Shown piece after piece: positions 20,064 through 28,876 of a stretch of 64,000 bases of DNA. Location: contig CACFZE010000005.1 of NCBI GenBank assembly GCA_902570695.1, forward strand, positions 30,679 through 94,678, read 5' to 3'. Within the stretch, counting starts at the first letter, position 1. Every line of letters starts with the position of its first letter. The notes beneath the pieces are model-generated. The model worked only from the letters and a program-made list of their open reading frames with translations. It had not been told where the DNA came from and searched no databases. The translations under genes and the position numbers were made by a program. Origin of the DNA: an uncultured Pelagibacteraceae bacterium. Lineage in GTDB: Bacteria; Pseudomonadota; Alphaproteobacteria; Pelagibacterales; Pelagibacteraceae.

Positions 20064-21986
20064 ATGAGTAAAGTTATTGGAATAGATTTAGGAACAACAA
20101 ATTCTTGTGTTGCTGTTATGGAAGGAACACAAGCAAAGGTTTTAGAAAACGCTGAAGGAGCGAGAACGACACCATCAGTTGTTGCATTTACGGATGAAGG
20201 TGAAAAATTAATAGGTCAACCAGCAAAAAGACAAGCTGTTACAAATCCCGAAAATACAATATTTGCAGTTAAAAGATTAATTGGAAGAAATTTTGATGAT
20301 CCAACAGTAAAAAAAGATGTAGAAACTGCACCTTTTAAAATAGTTAATTCTGATAAAGGCGACGCATGGATTGAGGCGAAAGGCCAAAAATATTCACCAT
20401 CACAAATATCCGCTTTCACACTTCAAAAAATGAAAGAGACAGCAGAAAAATATTTAGGTTCTGAAGTAAAACAAGCAGTTATAACCGTTCCGGCATATTT
20501 TAATGATGCCCAGAGACAAGCAACAAAAGATGCAGGTAAGATAGCTGGTCTTGAAGTTTTAAGAATTATAAATGAACCAACAGCTGCATCTTTAGCATAT
20601 GGTTTAGATAAAAAAGCTAATAAAAAAATTGCAGTTTATGATTTAGGTGGAGGAACATTTGATGTTTCAATTCTTGAATTAGGAGATGGAGTATTCGAAG
20701 TAAAATCAACTAATGGTGATACATTTTTAGGTGGAGAAGATTTTGATAATGCAATAGTTGATTATCTTTTATCAGAATTTAAAAAAGAAAATGGTATTGA
20801 TTTAAAATCCGATAAATTAGCTTTACAAAGACTTAAAGAAGCTGCGGAAAAAGCTAAAATAGAATTATCATCTGCAACTCAAACTGAAATAAATCTACCA
20901 TTTATTACAGCAGATAAAACTGGTCCAAAACATATTAACTTAAAAATGACAAGAGCTAAGCTTGAGGCTTTAGTTGAAGATCTAATTTCAAGAACTATTC
21001 CACCATGTAAAACCGCTTTAAAAGACGCAGGTTTATCCGCAAGCGAAGTAGATGAAATTGTATTAGTTGGTGGTATGACTAGGATGCCTAAAGTAATAGA
21101 AGAAGTAAAAAATTTCTTTGGGAAAGATCCTAACAAATCTGTAAACCCTGACGAAGTTGTTGCTATGGGTGCAGCGATTCAAGCAGGAGTTTTACAAGGT
21201 GATGTAAAAGATGTGTTGCTGCTAGATGTAACTCCTTTATCTTTAGGAATAGAGACGTTAGGAGGTGTGTCTACAAAATTAATTGATAAAAATACAACAA
21301 TACCAACCAAAAAAAGCCAAGTATTTTCTACTGCAGAAGATAATCAACCAGCAGTATCAATTAGAGTTCTTCAGGGTGAAAGGGAAATGGCTTCGGATAA
21401 TAAAGTATTAGGAAACTTTGAATTAGTTGGAATAGCTCCTGCACCAAGAGGAGTTCCGCAAATTGAAGTGACATTTGATATAGATGCAAATGGTATTGTA
21501 AATGTCTCAGCAAAAGATAAAGGAACAGGAAAAGAACAAAAAATTCAAATTCAAGCATCTGGAGGATTAAGTGATGAAGAAATTAATCAAATGGTAAAAG
21601 ATGCAGAATCTAATAAAGAAGAAGATAAAAAGAAAAGAGAAGCTGTTGATGCAAGAAATCAAGCAGATACACTAATACACTCAACTGAAAAAAATTTAAA
21701 AGAACATGGAAGTAAAGTTTCTGATGCAGATAAAAAGGCTATTGAAGATGCATCGGCAAACTTAAGGAATGCTCTTAAAGGTACTGATGTTGAAGAAATT
21801 AAGAAGAAAACACAAGATTTAGTTCAGGCATCTATGAAATTAGGTGAAGCAATCTATAAATCACAACAAGGTGCAAAGCCTGATGATGCTCCAAAAGACG
21901 CAAAGAAAGAAGATACAAAAGACGATAATGTTGTTGATGCAGATTTTGAAGAAGTAAAAGACGAGAACAAAGAAAAAAGCGCCTAA
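20064..21986 (+). CDS. dnaK: Molecular chaperone DnaK (Hsp70)
   Basis: The 640-residue length is standard. The ATPase domain (about 1-385) shows [17 protein letters not shown] at the start, the [13 protein letters not shown] phosphate loop near 195 and [12 protein letters not shown] near 334. The linker [16 protein letters not shown] near 390 leads to the substrate-binding domain. The protein ends in a charged Asp/Lys/Glu-rich tail terminating in EKSA. An AGGA-type ribosome site precedes the ATG. It acts with the adjacent GrpE and DnaJ. Confidence 0.98.
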   Translation: MSKVIGIDLGTTNSCVAVMEGTQAKVLENAEGARTTPSVVAFTDEGEKLIGQPAKRQAVTNPENTIFAVKRLIGRNFDDPTVKKDVETAPFKIVNSDKGDAWIEAKGQKYSPSQISAFTLQKMKETAEKYLGSEVKQAVITVPAYFNDAQRQATKDAGKIAGLEVLRIINEPTAASLAYGLDKKANKKIAVYDLGGGTFDVSILELGDGVFEVKSTNGDTFLGGEDFDNAIVDYLLSEFKKENGIDLKSDKLALQRLKEAAEKAKIELSSATQTEINLPFITADKTGPKHINLKMTRAKLEALVEDLISRTIPPCKTALKDAGLSASEVDEIVLVGGMTRMPKVIEEVKNFFGKDPNKSVNPDEVVAMGAAIQAGVLQGDVKDVLLLDVTPLSLGIETLGGVSTKLIDKNTTIPTKKSQVFSTAEDNQPAVSIRVLQGEREMASDNKVLGNFELVGIAPAPRGVPQIEVTFDIDANGIVNVSAKDKGTGKEQKIQIQASGGLSDEEINQMVKDAESNKEEDKKKREAVDARNQADTLIHSTEKNLKEHGSKVSDADKKAIEDASANLRNALKGTDVEEIKKKTQDLVQASMKLGEAIYKSQQGAKPDDAPKDAKKEDTKDDNVVDADFEEVKDENKEKSA

Positions 21987-22014
21987 TAAAACAACTGTTT
22001 GTCTATAACACGTT

Positions 22015-23139
22015 ATGGCAAAAAGAGACTATTACGAAGTTTTAGGTGTAAACAAAAGCGCTTCAGCAGACCAAATCAAATCGGCTTACAGAAAACTCGC
22101 AGTAAAATATCACCCAGATAAAAATAAAGGTGATAAAGCTGCCGAGGAAAAATTTAAGGAAGCATCTGAAGCTTATCATGTACTTTCCAATTCAGAGAGA
22201 AAACAAAATTACGATAATTTTGGTCATGCTGCTTTTGAAAATGGAGGTGGTGGAAGAGGTGGATTTGGAAATTTCGATTTTTCAAATCATTTCTCCGATA
22301 TTTTTGAAGACTTTTTTGGAGAGGGTTTTGGAGGAGGCCGTAGATCAAGAAGGTCAAATAATAGAGGATCAGATTTAAGATATGATTTATCAATTTCTTT
22401 GGAAGAGGCCTTTTCTGGAAAGAAACAAGATATTAAATTTTCTACATCTGAAAAATGTAATACTTGTAGTGGGTCGGGTTCAAAACCTGGTCATCAAGCT
22501 GGAGTATGCTCGATGTGTGGTGGTCATGGTCAAGTAAGATCAAGCCAAGGTTTTTTTACAGTTCAACAAACATGTCCTCAATGCGCTGGAGCAGGAGAGG
22601 AAATCACTCATCCTTGCTCTATTTGTAATGGACAAGGTAAACAACAAGCTTCAAAAAGATTATCTGTTACTATCCCAAAAGGCGTGGATGATGGAACTAG
22701 AATTAGACTTTCAGGAAAAGGTGAGGCTGGATCAAGAGGCAGTAGTAGTGGTGATTTATACTTGTTCATAAATGTTCATTCTCATGAGTTATTTAAAAGA
22801 TCCGATGAAAATTTATTTTTCGAATGTCCAGTCTCTATTGCAGATGCTGCTTTAGGTACTTCAATTGAAATTCCAACAATCGACGGTGGTAAAGCTAAAA
22901 TTAAGATTCCCGCTGGAACACAAAGCGGTAAGCAATTTAGACTAAGAGGCAAAGGAATGCCTTATATGAGGGGTAATGATTTTGGTGACTTATATGTTCA
23001 GGTAAATACGGAAGTTCCAGTATCATTAAATAAAGAGCAAAAAGAATTACTTGAAAAATTCAGAGAAATTGAAAACGAAAAATCTAACCCAAGCATAAAA
23101 AAATTCTTTCAAAAAGCTAAAAGTTTCTGGAAAAACTAA
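22015..23139 (+). CDS. dnaJ: Co-chaperone DnaJ (Hsp40)
   Basis: DnaJ delivers substrates to DnaK and stimulates its ATPase. The 374-residue product has a J domain (1-70) with the HPD tripeptide in YHPDKNKG and a Gly/Phe-rich linker (about 74-115). Four CxxCxGxG zinc repeats follow ([32 protein letters not shown], about 144-210), and then C-terminal substrate-binding domains. All type I elements are present. It begins 28 bp after dnaK. Confidence 0.98.
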   Translation: MAKRDYYEVLGVNKSASADQIKSAYRKLAVKYHPDKNKGDKAAEEKFKEASEAYHVLSNSERKQNYDNFGHAAFENGGGGRGGFGNFDFSNHFSDIFEDFFGEGFGGGRRSRRSNNRGSDLRYDLSISLEEAFSGKKQDIKFSTSEKCNTCSGSGSKPGHQAGVCSMCGGHGQVRSSQGFFTVQQTCPQCAGAGEEITHPCSICNGQGKQQASKRLSVTIPKGVDDGTRIRLSGKGEAGSRGSSSGDLYLFINVHSHELFKRSDENLFFECPVSIADAALGTSIEIPTIDGGKAKIKIPAGTQSGKQFRLRGKGMPYMRGNDFGDLYVQVNTEVPVSLNKEQKELLEKFREIENEKSNPSIKKFFQKAKSFWKN

Positions 23140-23166
23140 TCAATAGTGCTAATCTAAAAGGCTATA

Positions 23167-23943
23167 ATGGGTAAAATTAATCTAGCCATAACAGGATGTA
23201 TGGGAAGAATGGGTCAACAGCTCATTAAATCTGCCATTAAAGATAAATCTACCAGATTGGTTGCTCTAACAGAAAATAGAACGATTAATAAGAAAATCAG
23301 TGGAATAAAACCTGAATTAAATACTGAAAAAGCTCTTGTTAAAGCGAATGTAATAATAGATTTCACAATTCCAAAATGTACATTCGAGGTTTTAAATATA
23401 GCCACAAAGTTAAAGAAGAAAGTGGTTATTGGCACAACAGGTTTTACAAAAAAAGAGGAAGATTTAATAAAGAAGTTTTCAAAAAAAATCCCGATTTTAA
23501 AAGCAGGAAATATGAGCCTTGGAATTAATTTACTCATGTACTTGACAGAGATTACATCGGCATCACTTGGAAGCAATTATTTAAGTAAAGTTTTTGAGGT
23601 TCATCACAGACATAAAAAAGATCATCCATCAGGTACAGCTTTAATGCTTGGAAAGGGAATTGCTGTAGGAAAAAATAAAGACTTTTATAAAATGATAGGA
23701 AGAAAATATTTAAACAAAAAAAATTTTCCTTACGGAAAAAAAATTAATTTTAATTCAATAAGGAAAGGTGAGATTATTGGTGAACATGAAGTTACTTTTT
23801 CAAGTGGAAAAGAAATAATTACACTGAACCACGAGGCTTTTGACAGAGCTTTATATTCAGATGGAGCAATAACTGCTGCAAAATGGTTATTTAATAAAAA
23901 ACCAGGCCTTTATTCGATGAGAAATCTTTTGAATTTTAAATAA
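23167..23943 (+). CDS. dapB: 4-hydroxy-tetrahydrodipicolinate reductase
   Basis: DapB catalyses the reductase step of lysine and diaminopimelate synthesis. The 258-residue product has the nucleotide loop TGCMGRMGQQL near residue 9, VIGTTGF near 90 and the catalytic EVHHRHKKDHPSGTAL near 147, matching the HHxxKxDxPSGTA family motif. Its last base overlaps the nth start (TAATG), so translation is probably coupled. It follows dnaJ by 27 bp. Confidence 0.96.
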   Translation: MGKINLAITGCMGRMGQQLIKSAIKDKSTRLVALTENRTINKKISGIKPELNTEKALVKANVIIDFTIPKCTFEVLNIATKLKKKVVIGTTGFTKKEEDLIKKFSKKIPILKAGNMSLGINLLMYLTEITSASLGSNYLSKVFEVHHRHKKDHPSGTALMLGKGIAVGKNKDFYKMIGRKYLNKKNFPYGKKINFNSIRKGEIIGEHEVTFSSGKEIITLNHEAFDRALYSDGAITAAKWLFNKKPGLYSMRNLLNFK

Positions 23944-24596
23944 TGAATGAAGTTCAAAGGGCTAAAATAGTTTTAAGAATACTTAATAAAACCTATCCAA
24001 CAACACCTATACCCTTAAAACACAGAAATATATTCACTCTTTTAATATCTGTTTTACTTTCGGCTCAATGTACAGATGTAAATGTAAATAATGTCACAAA
24101 AAATATTTATCCAAAATTCAATAAACCTAAGCATTTCGTTAAGCTTGGTAGAAAAAAAATAGAAAAATTAATAAGAAGTATTGGAATTTTTAGAGTAAAG
24201 GCAAAGAGCATTTATAATTTGTCAAAGACGTTAGTCAAAAAATATAATGGCAGGGTTCCAAAAACATTTAAGGAGTTAGAGGAGCTGCCTGGGGTGGGAC
24301 ACAAAACAGCAAGTGTAGTTATGTCCCAAGGTTTTGGATATCCTGCATTTCCAATAGATACTCATATACATAGACTTGCTCAACGTTGGGGTTTAACTAA
24401 TGGAAAAAATGTTGTTCAAACAGAGGAAGATTTAAAGCGTTTATTCCCAAAAAAATATTGGAACAAACTCCATCTTCAAATAATTTATTACGGTAGGGAA
24501 TATTGTAAAGCGAGAGAATGTTACGGTATTTCTTGTATAATTTGTACTTCTTGTTATCCTAATAGAAAAAAACCAATTAAAACAAAAAAAGCTTAA
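23943..24596 (+). CDS. nth: Endonuclease III
   Basis: Nth is a base-excision repair glycosylase/AP lyase for oxidised pyrimidines. The 217-residue product has the helix-hairpin-helix LEELPGVGHKTASVVM near residue 111, with the catalytic Lys in GHK. PAFPIDTHIHRLAQRWG follows near 134 with the catalytic Asp. The C-terminal cysteines read CKARECYGISCIICTSC. This gives C-x4-C-x4-C-x5-C plus one extra Cys, not the E. coli spacing C-x6-C-x2-C-x5-C. Cluster ligation may therefore differ. It is cotranscribed with dapB and the pfkB gene. Confidence 0.94.
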   Translation: MNEVQRAKIVLRILNKTYPTTPIPLKHRNIFTLLISVLLSAQCTDVNVNNVTKNIYPKFNKPKHFVKLGRKKIEKLIRSIGIFRVKAKSIYNLSKTLVKKYNGRVPKTFKELEELPGVGHKTASVVMSQGFGYPAFPIDTHIHRLAQRWGLTNGKNVVQTEEDLKRLFPKKYWNKLHLQIIYYGREYCKARECYGISCIICTSCYPNRKKPIKTKKA

Positions 24597-24597
24597 A

Positions 24598-25527
24598 ATG
24601 AAAATTCTAGGAATTGGAAACGCAATTGTAGATGTTATTTGCAAAGTTGAAGAAGGTTTTATCGAACAAAATAATTTAACTAAAGGCACCATGAAGCTTA
24701 TTTTTGATGAACAGGAATTTAAGAATATGTTATCTAATCTTAGAATTGAAAAAACTATATCAGGAGGATCGGTAGCAAATTCTATTGTAGGATTATCTCA
24801 ACTTGGTAATAAAGTTGGTTTTATCGGCAAGGTAAGTGATGACGAACTAGGAAGTAAATATGAAGATGGTTTAAAATCAGAGAATGTTGAATATTTTTAT
24901 TCAAAGAAGAAAGAAGAATTACCAACAGGAACTTGTTTAATTTTAGTAACCCCGGACTCAGAAAGAACCATGTGTACTTATCTTGGAACAGCAGGAAAAA
25001 TAAATGCGAATGATATAAATGCCGATGTGGTAAAACGATCAGAGATTATTTTTTTAGAAGGATATTTGTGGGACGAAGGAGAGCCAAAAAAAGCATTTGA
25101 AAAAGCAATTAATAGTGCGAATAAAGTTGCAATGTCACTATCAGATCAATTCTGTGTGGACAGGCACAAACCACACTTTTTGGAATTAGTGAAAAACAAA
25201 TTAGATATTACATTCGCTAACGAACAAGAAATGATGTCATTAATAGATGCCAAAGATTTTAAAGATGTTATTGATTTTGGAAAAAGTTTAAAAAAATTTG
25301 TTGTTATTACAAGAGGAGAAAAAGGAGCTATATCAATAAATGGTGATGAAATTATTGAAAATGGAATTGAAGATAATTTAAATATTAAAGATCTTACAGG
25401 AGCTGGAGATTTATTTGCTGCAGGTTTTTTACATGGAAATTTAAATAATTTAAGTACATCTGAGAGTCTTAATAAAGGGCGAGAAATGTCGTCGAAAGTT
25501 ATTCAGCAAATAGGTGCTAGACTTTAG
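24598..25527 (+). CDS. PfkB family sugar/nucleoside kinase, probably adenosine kinase
   Basis: The 309-residue product is a ribokinase-fold enzyme. It begins LGIGNAIVDVI. The first PfkB signature region contains SGGSVANSIVGLSQLG near residue 56, and the second, DLTGAGDLFAAGFLHG, near 263 includes the catalytic Asp. The N-terminal pattern and the GGSVANS segment fit alphaproteobacterial adenosine kinase-like proteins, but the substrate is not provable here. It starts 1 bp after nth. Its 3' end overlaps the convergent arfA-like gene by 11 bp. Confidence 0.85.
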   Translation: MKILGIGNAIVDVICKVEEGFIEQNNLTKGTMKLIFDEQEFKNMLSNLRIEKTISGGSVANSIVGLSQLGNKVGFIGKVSDDELGSKYEDGLKSENVEYFYSKKKEELPTGTCLILVTPDSERTMCTYLGTAGKINANDINADVVKRSEIIFLEGYLWDEGEPKKAFEKAINSANKVAMSLSDQFCVDRHKPHFLELVKNKLDITFANEQEMMSLIDAKDFKDVIDFGKSLKKFVVITRGEKGAISINGDEIIENGIEDNLNIKDLTGAGDLFAAGFLHGNLNNLSTSESLNKGREMSSKVIQQIGARL

Positions 25528-25633
25528 TCTTTTTTCTGCTGTAACTTCCTTTACCTTTTTTAGGCTTTACAATTCTTTGTTTGAATTTTTTTGAAAATAA
25601 ATCTTTGGCAAGTTTATTTTTTTTTTTTCTCAA
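25517..25633 (-). CDS. arfA: Minimal ArfA-like alternative ribosome-rescue factor
   Basis: This 38-codon frame starts at TTG (25631-25633) and ends at TAG (25517-25519). The product reads KFKQRIVKPKKGKGSYSRK near residues 16-34. That aligns without gaps to E. coli ArfA LFRQRVEKNKKGKGSYMRK, with 13 of 19 positions identical by eye against the remembered E. coli sequence. ArfA binds the empty mRNA channel of stalled ribosomes and recruits RF2. The hydrophobic C-terminal tail of E. coli ArfA is absent: the protein stops just after the KGKGSY core. The TTG overlaps the TGA of the upstream regulator (TTGA), and a run of 12 A follows codon 2. The start codon is inferred. Confidence 0.78.
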   Translation of the reverse strand: MRKKKNKLAKDLFSKKFKQRIVKPKKGKGSYSRKKTKV

Positions 25634-26196
25634 TTAATCTTGTACCCTTTTTTTGAACTTTTAATAAAATTATTATCCCCAAAAGCTTTTAAAATTTTCT
25701 TTCTTAATCTATAAACATGCGTTTCTACAGTATGTGTTTCTAATTTAGACTTATGTCCCCAAACGTTAATTTGCAAATCGTTAATAGATATTGGAATATC
25801 TGAATTATTCAAAAAAATTATTATATCAGTCTCCTTTTCAGTCAAAGGTAGAGTTTTAAACTGATGTTTCATAATTCTAGAGTTTAAATTGATAGAGTAT
25901 TTATCAATTTTAATATTATTTTGCTGATAGTATTTATTTTTCAAAAATTGAATATTTATTAAATCAATTAATTTAAATAAATTAATAGGATAATTATTTA
26001 TTTGAATATGATTATCAATTTTCATTTTTTTTTCAGTAGAGATAACTAAGCCTCCTTTTTTTAAGTATTTGTTATCTATTTTTCCACTGTTAATTGATTT
26101 TATATTAAAATTTAAAATATCTTTAACTTCGTTTAAAATATTGAATAGTACTGGAAAATTATAGACAATAAGAAAATGACTTTTAAACATTATCAA
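25630..26196 (-). CDS. Orphan OmpR-type winged-helix regulator with degenerate receiver
   Basis: The 188-residue product has a C-terminal OmpR/PhoB winged helix (about 110-188), with LPLTEKETDIIIFL, ISINDLQINVWG, ETHTVETHVYRLRKKI and a final KGYKIN matching the family. The N-terminal 95 residues look like a reduced receiver domain, but the position expected to hold the phosphorylated Asp reads GGLVIST. No histidine kinase is nearby. It is divergent from the L,D-transpeptidase gene, with only 6 bp between the starts, so it may control that gene or itself. It is coupled by TTGA overlap to the arfA-like gene. The targets are unknown. Confidence 0.8.
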   Translation of the reverse strand: MIMFKSHFLIVYNFPVLFNILNEVKDILNFNIKSINSGKIDNKYLKKGGLVISTEKKMKIDNHIQINNYPINLFKLIDLINIQFLKNKYYQQNNIKIDKYSINLNSRIMKHQFKTLPLTEKETDIIIFLNNSDIPISINDLQINVWGHKSKLETHTVETHVYRLRKKILKAFGDNNFIKSSKKGYKIN

Positions 26197-26202
26197 TAGA
26201 AT

Positions 26203-26697
26203 ATGACAATATATGTTAAAAATAAAGATACTTTAATATATGACGATTTTATATTTAAATGTTGTGTAGGAAGAAATGGTTTTACATACAATAAATTAGA
26301 GGGTGATAAAAAAACACCAATTGGCTTATTTTCTCTGGATAGAATATATTTTAGAGAAGATAGAAAAAAAAAACCTCAAACAAAATTAAATTTGAAATCT
26401 ATTACAAAAAATATGGGTTGGTGTAATGACGTCAGTTCAAAAACAAAATATAATAAACCTATATCTTTAAATTTAAAACTTAAATATGAAAAATTATATA
26501 GACACGATTATAAATATGATTTTGTATTACCAATAAAATATAATTGGAATAAAAGACAGCTAGGTAAGGGTAGTGCGATTTTCATACATTTAACTAAAAA
26601 TTTTAAACCGACAGCGGGTTGTATAGGTCTTTTAGAAAAAGATTTTTTAATATTAATTAAAATAATAAAAAAAAATACTAAAATTAAAATTCTTTAA
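26203..26697 (+). CDS. L,D-transpeptidase (YkuD-like) family protein
   Basis: The 164-residue product contains the catalytic signature FIHLTKNFKPTAGCIGL near residues 127-144. It has the His, the T-x-G-C core and the nucleophilic Cys of the YkuD/ErfK fold. The upstream segment GDKKTPIGLFSL near 33 also matches this fold. Such enzymes make 3-3 peptidoglycan crosslinks or attach proteins to the wall. No clear signal peptide is visible, so localisation is uncertain. It shares a TTAA double stop with yggS and is divergent from the winged-helix regulator. Confidence 0.85.
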   Translation: MTIYVKNKDTLIYDDFIFKCCVGRNGFTYNKLEGDKKTPIGLFSLDRIYFREDRKKKPQTKLNLKSITKNMGWCNDVSSKTKYNKPISLNLKLKYEKLYRHDYKYDFVLPIKYNWNKRQLGKGSAIFIHLTKNFKPTAGCIGLLEKDFLILIKIIKKNTKIKIL

Positions 26698-27344
26698 TTT
26701 CTATTGCCAAAAATATTTGAACCAATTCTAATCTGTGTAGATCCATTTTCAATTGCATTTATATAATCAGAAGACATACCCATACTTAATTCGTTTAAAT
26801 TTAATTTTTTATTTAATTCTTGCAGTTCCTTAAAATATTTTTCACTTGGCTCATCTAGTGGAGGAATGCACATTAGACCAATTATATTTAATTCAAGATT
26901 TTTGCAATAATTATAAAAGTCTAATAATTCATTTTTATCAACACCGGACTTTTGTTTCTCGTTGCCTATATTTACTTGTATAAATATTTTTAACTTTTTA
27001 TTTAATTCTTTTTCTTGAATAGCAATTTTATTCGCTAATTTAATACTATCTAAAGAGTGAATATAATCAAATAATTTTACTGCAATTTTAACTTTGTTAG
27101 ATTGTAGCCCACCAATTAAGTGTAAACTTACATTTTTAACTTTTTTTATTTCGTGCCATTTTTCATTTGCTTCTTGGACTTTGTTTTCCCCGTAATCTTT
27201 ATGTCCATATTCAATCAAATGCTTAATATGATCCAATTTAAAGGTTTTTGATACTGCAATAATTTTAGGTTTTCGGACATTATTTGGGAACTTAGACTTT
27301 ATATTTTCTTCAATTTTGAGTAAGTTTTTTATTGTTTCATGCAT
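26694..27344 (-). CDS. PLP homeostasis protein, YggS/PROSC family
   Basis: YggS-family proteins bind pyridoxal 5'-phosphate and affect amino-acid and vitamin B6 homeostasis. The 216-residue product shows IIAVSKTFKLDHIKHLIEYGHKDYGENKVQEA near residues 28-60, with the PLP Lys in VSK and the GEN motif. HLIGGLQSNKVK lies near 75, and the C-terminus has LSMGMSSDYINAIENGSTQIRIGSNIFG. All are family signatures. Its start codon and the start of the divergent ThiE-like gene lie within one ATGCAT palindrome at 27339-27344. Confidence 0.95.
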   Translation of the reverse strand: MHETIKNLLKIEENIKSKFPNNVRKPKIIAVSKTFKLDHIKHLIEYGHKDYGENKVQEANEKWHEIKKVKNVSLHLIGGLQSNKVKIAVKLFDYIHSLDSIKLANKIAIQEKELNKKLKIFIQVNIGNEKQKSGVDKNELLDFYNYCKNLELNIIGLMCIPPLDEPSEKYFKELQELNKKLNLNELSMGMSSDYINAIENGSTQIRIGSNIFGNRN

Positions 27345-27866
27345 AAATTCATTCCAAATAAATTTTATTTTATAAATAGTTTTAAAAAAAATTACATTGA
27401 TAAATTAGATAATAATACTGCTATAATTTATAGGAACTATAATAACAGGGTCAATTTAAAAGAAATAATAAAGATTAAAGATTATTGTCTAAAAAAGAAA
27501 ATTAAATTTATTATATCTAACAATTTTCGTCTTTCCTTAAGATTAAATCTAGATGGCGCTTATATTCCATCCTATAATAGTAGTTTTGCTCATTTAAGCT
27601 ATAAAACGAAAACTAATTTTTTAATTTTAGGATCGGCACATAATATTAAAGAAATACGACAAAAAGAGAGGCAAGGTGTGGATTTTATTTTTATTTCTTC
27701 AATTTTTAAAAATAACAAAAATTATCTTGGTGTTAACAAATTTAGAATACTTAGTTCTTTAAGTAAAAAAAATGTAATAGCTCTTGGAGGAATTAATAAA
27801 TCAAATATTAAGAGATTGGGGTTAATTAATTGTTACGGTTTCAGTGGTATTTCTTATTTTCAATAA
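27339..27866 (+). CDS. ThiE/TenI-like protein (thiamine phosphate synthase family)
   Basis: The 175-residue product resembles the beta/alpha-barrel of thiamine phosphate synthases. It has LRLNLDGAYIPSYN near residue 68, RQGVDFIFISSIF near 110, and VIALGGINKSNIKRL near 145. It is shorter than typical ThiE proteins and lacks the usual GVGP-x-F-x-T-x-T-K phosphate loop; the segment reads ISSIFKNNKNYLG. It could be a divergent ThiE or a TenI-type protein without that activity. The gene ends at a bidirectional terminator shared with the porin gene. Confidence 0.65.
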   Translation: MHKFIPNKFYFINSFKKNYIDKLDNNTAIIYRNYNNRVNLKEIIKIKDYCLKKKIKFIISNNFRLSLRLNLDGAYIPSYNSSFAHLSYKTKTNFLILGSAHNIKEIRQKERQGVDFIFISSIFKNNKNYLGVNKFRILSSLSKKNVIALGGINKSNIKRLGLINCYGFSGISYFQ

Positions 27867-27867
27867 A

Positions 27868-27898
27868 AAAAAGGCCCCTATAAAAGGGGCCCTTCTTT
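27868..27898. terminator. Bidirectional intrinsic terminator between ThiE-like gene and porin
   Basis: A GC-rich stem GGCCCC / GGGGCC with a small A/T loop is flanked by eight A on the left and a T-rich stretch on the right. On the minus strand it gives GGCCCC...GGGGCC followed by eight T, a strong terminator for the porin transcript. On the plus strand it ends the ThiE-like transcript with a weaker CTTCTTT tail. Clear intrinsic terminators are rare in this window, so its presence fits a highly expressed porin. Confidence 0.85.
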
Positions 27899-27917
27899 AT
27901 AATATTTAGTTCCTCAA

Positions 27918-28850
27918 TTAAAATGCAAATGATACTGATACTTCGTATCCAGTTCTGTCATCTGTTGAAGTGTTAGCAATGTTATCTACTGAGTGGTATG
28001 ATCCACTAATTGACATAGATCCCATTGTATATGCTATACCGATTGCAGCAGCTTCTTGGTCATCACCAGAGTTGTACTCTGTAGTGTGTTGTCCGTAAGA
28101 AACTGAAAGATCATCATTGACTTGGTATGAAATACCTAAACCAGTTGTATCTCTCTCAGTAGTTCCAGATTCTGGATCAAACTCAGATGATTGTACACCA
28201 ACAGTTAATCCGCCCATTGCATATGTTGCATACATTGTGCTTTCATCTGACTCTACAGCTGTGTCATGTACAGTACCTGCACCATAACCAACTTCTAAAC
28301 CATCAACACCTGTGTATACAAGTGAAAAGTCGTTGTATGATTCTACTGAAGTTGCAGCAGCTGCATTATGATAAGCTAAAGCTACAGATAAACCTGACTC
28401 ATGAGCATATGTATACTTGAACATATTGTTTTCAGCGTCACCATTAACAACAGCAGCAGATGCTCCTGTTACAACAGCCCATGGCTCTTCGTAAGCTGCT
28501 GGCATTTTATCATCAATTGCGCTTAATGCAGATGATCCACCATGACCAGCGAATACTAAAGTACCAGCGTCACCTAGATCAAATGTAATTGAATGATCAT
28601 CAAGTCCACCTGTGTTTTCTGCACCATCCATCTCGTATGATAGAGTAACACCGATATCATTAACATCACCTGATGCAGTGAAAGTAACAGAGTCACCCAT
28701 TGACCAACCGTTACCAGTTGTTTTATTGTCGTCACCACCACCGAATGTGATAGACGCACCACCAGTTACAGAAAGATCTGCTGCACTTACTGAACCAGCT
28801 ACTAGGGTACTAGCAAGTGCTGTTAACCCTATTTTTGTTAGTTTGTTCAT
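27918..28850 (-). CDS. Outer-membrane porin
   Basis: The product is about 310 residues from the ATG at 28848-28850. That start is preferred over the one 54 bp upstream because AGGAG lies 7 bp before it and the product then begins with a clean signal peptide (MNKLTKIGLTALASTLVAG, cleaved after SVSAA). The mature part is Gly/Ser/Asp/Thr-rich with alternating hydrophobic residues, and it ends in VSVSFAF. A terminal Phe is typical of beta-barrel proteins recognised by BamA. It resembles the small general porins of marine Alphaproteobacteria. Base composition is less A/T-biased than in neighbouring genes, which suggests high expression. Confidence 0.88.
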   Translation of the reverse strand: MNKLTKIGLTALASTLVAGSVSAADLSVTGGASITFGGGDDNKTTGNGWSMGDSVTFTASGDVNDIGVTLSYEMDGAENTGGLDDHSITFDLGDAGTLVFAGHGGSSALSAIDDKMPAAYEEPWAVVTGASAAVVNGDAENNMFKYTYAHESGLSVALAYHNAAAATSVESYNDFSLVYTGVDGLEVGYGAGTVHDTAVESDESTMYATYAMGGLTVGVQSSEFDPESGTTERDTTGLGISYQVNDDLSVSYGQHTTEYNSGDDQEAAAIGIAYTMGSMSISGSYHSVDNIANTSTDDRTGYEVSVSFAF

Positions 28851-28876
28851 ATTTAATACTCCTTTATGTTTTAATA

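Noticed and set aside
20879..21136. Open frames antisense to dnaK and to maeB (15402-15659)
   Set aside because: Both strands cannot be supported. The forward frames are unmistakable conserved proteins, and the antisense products have no family features.
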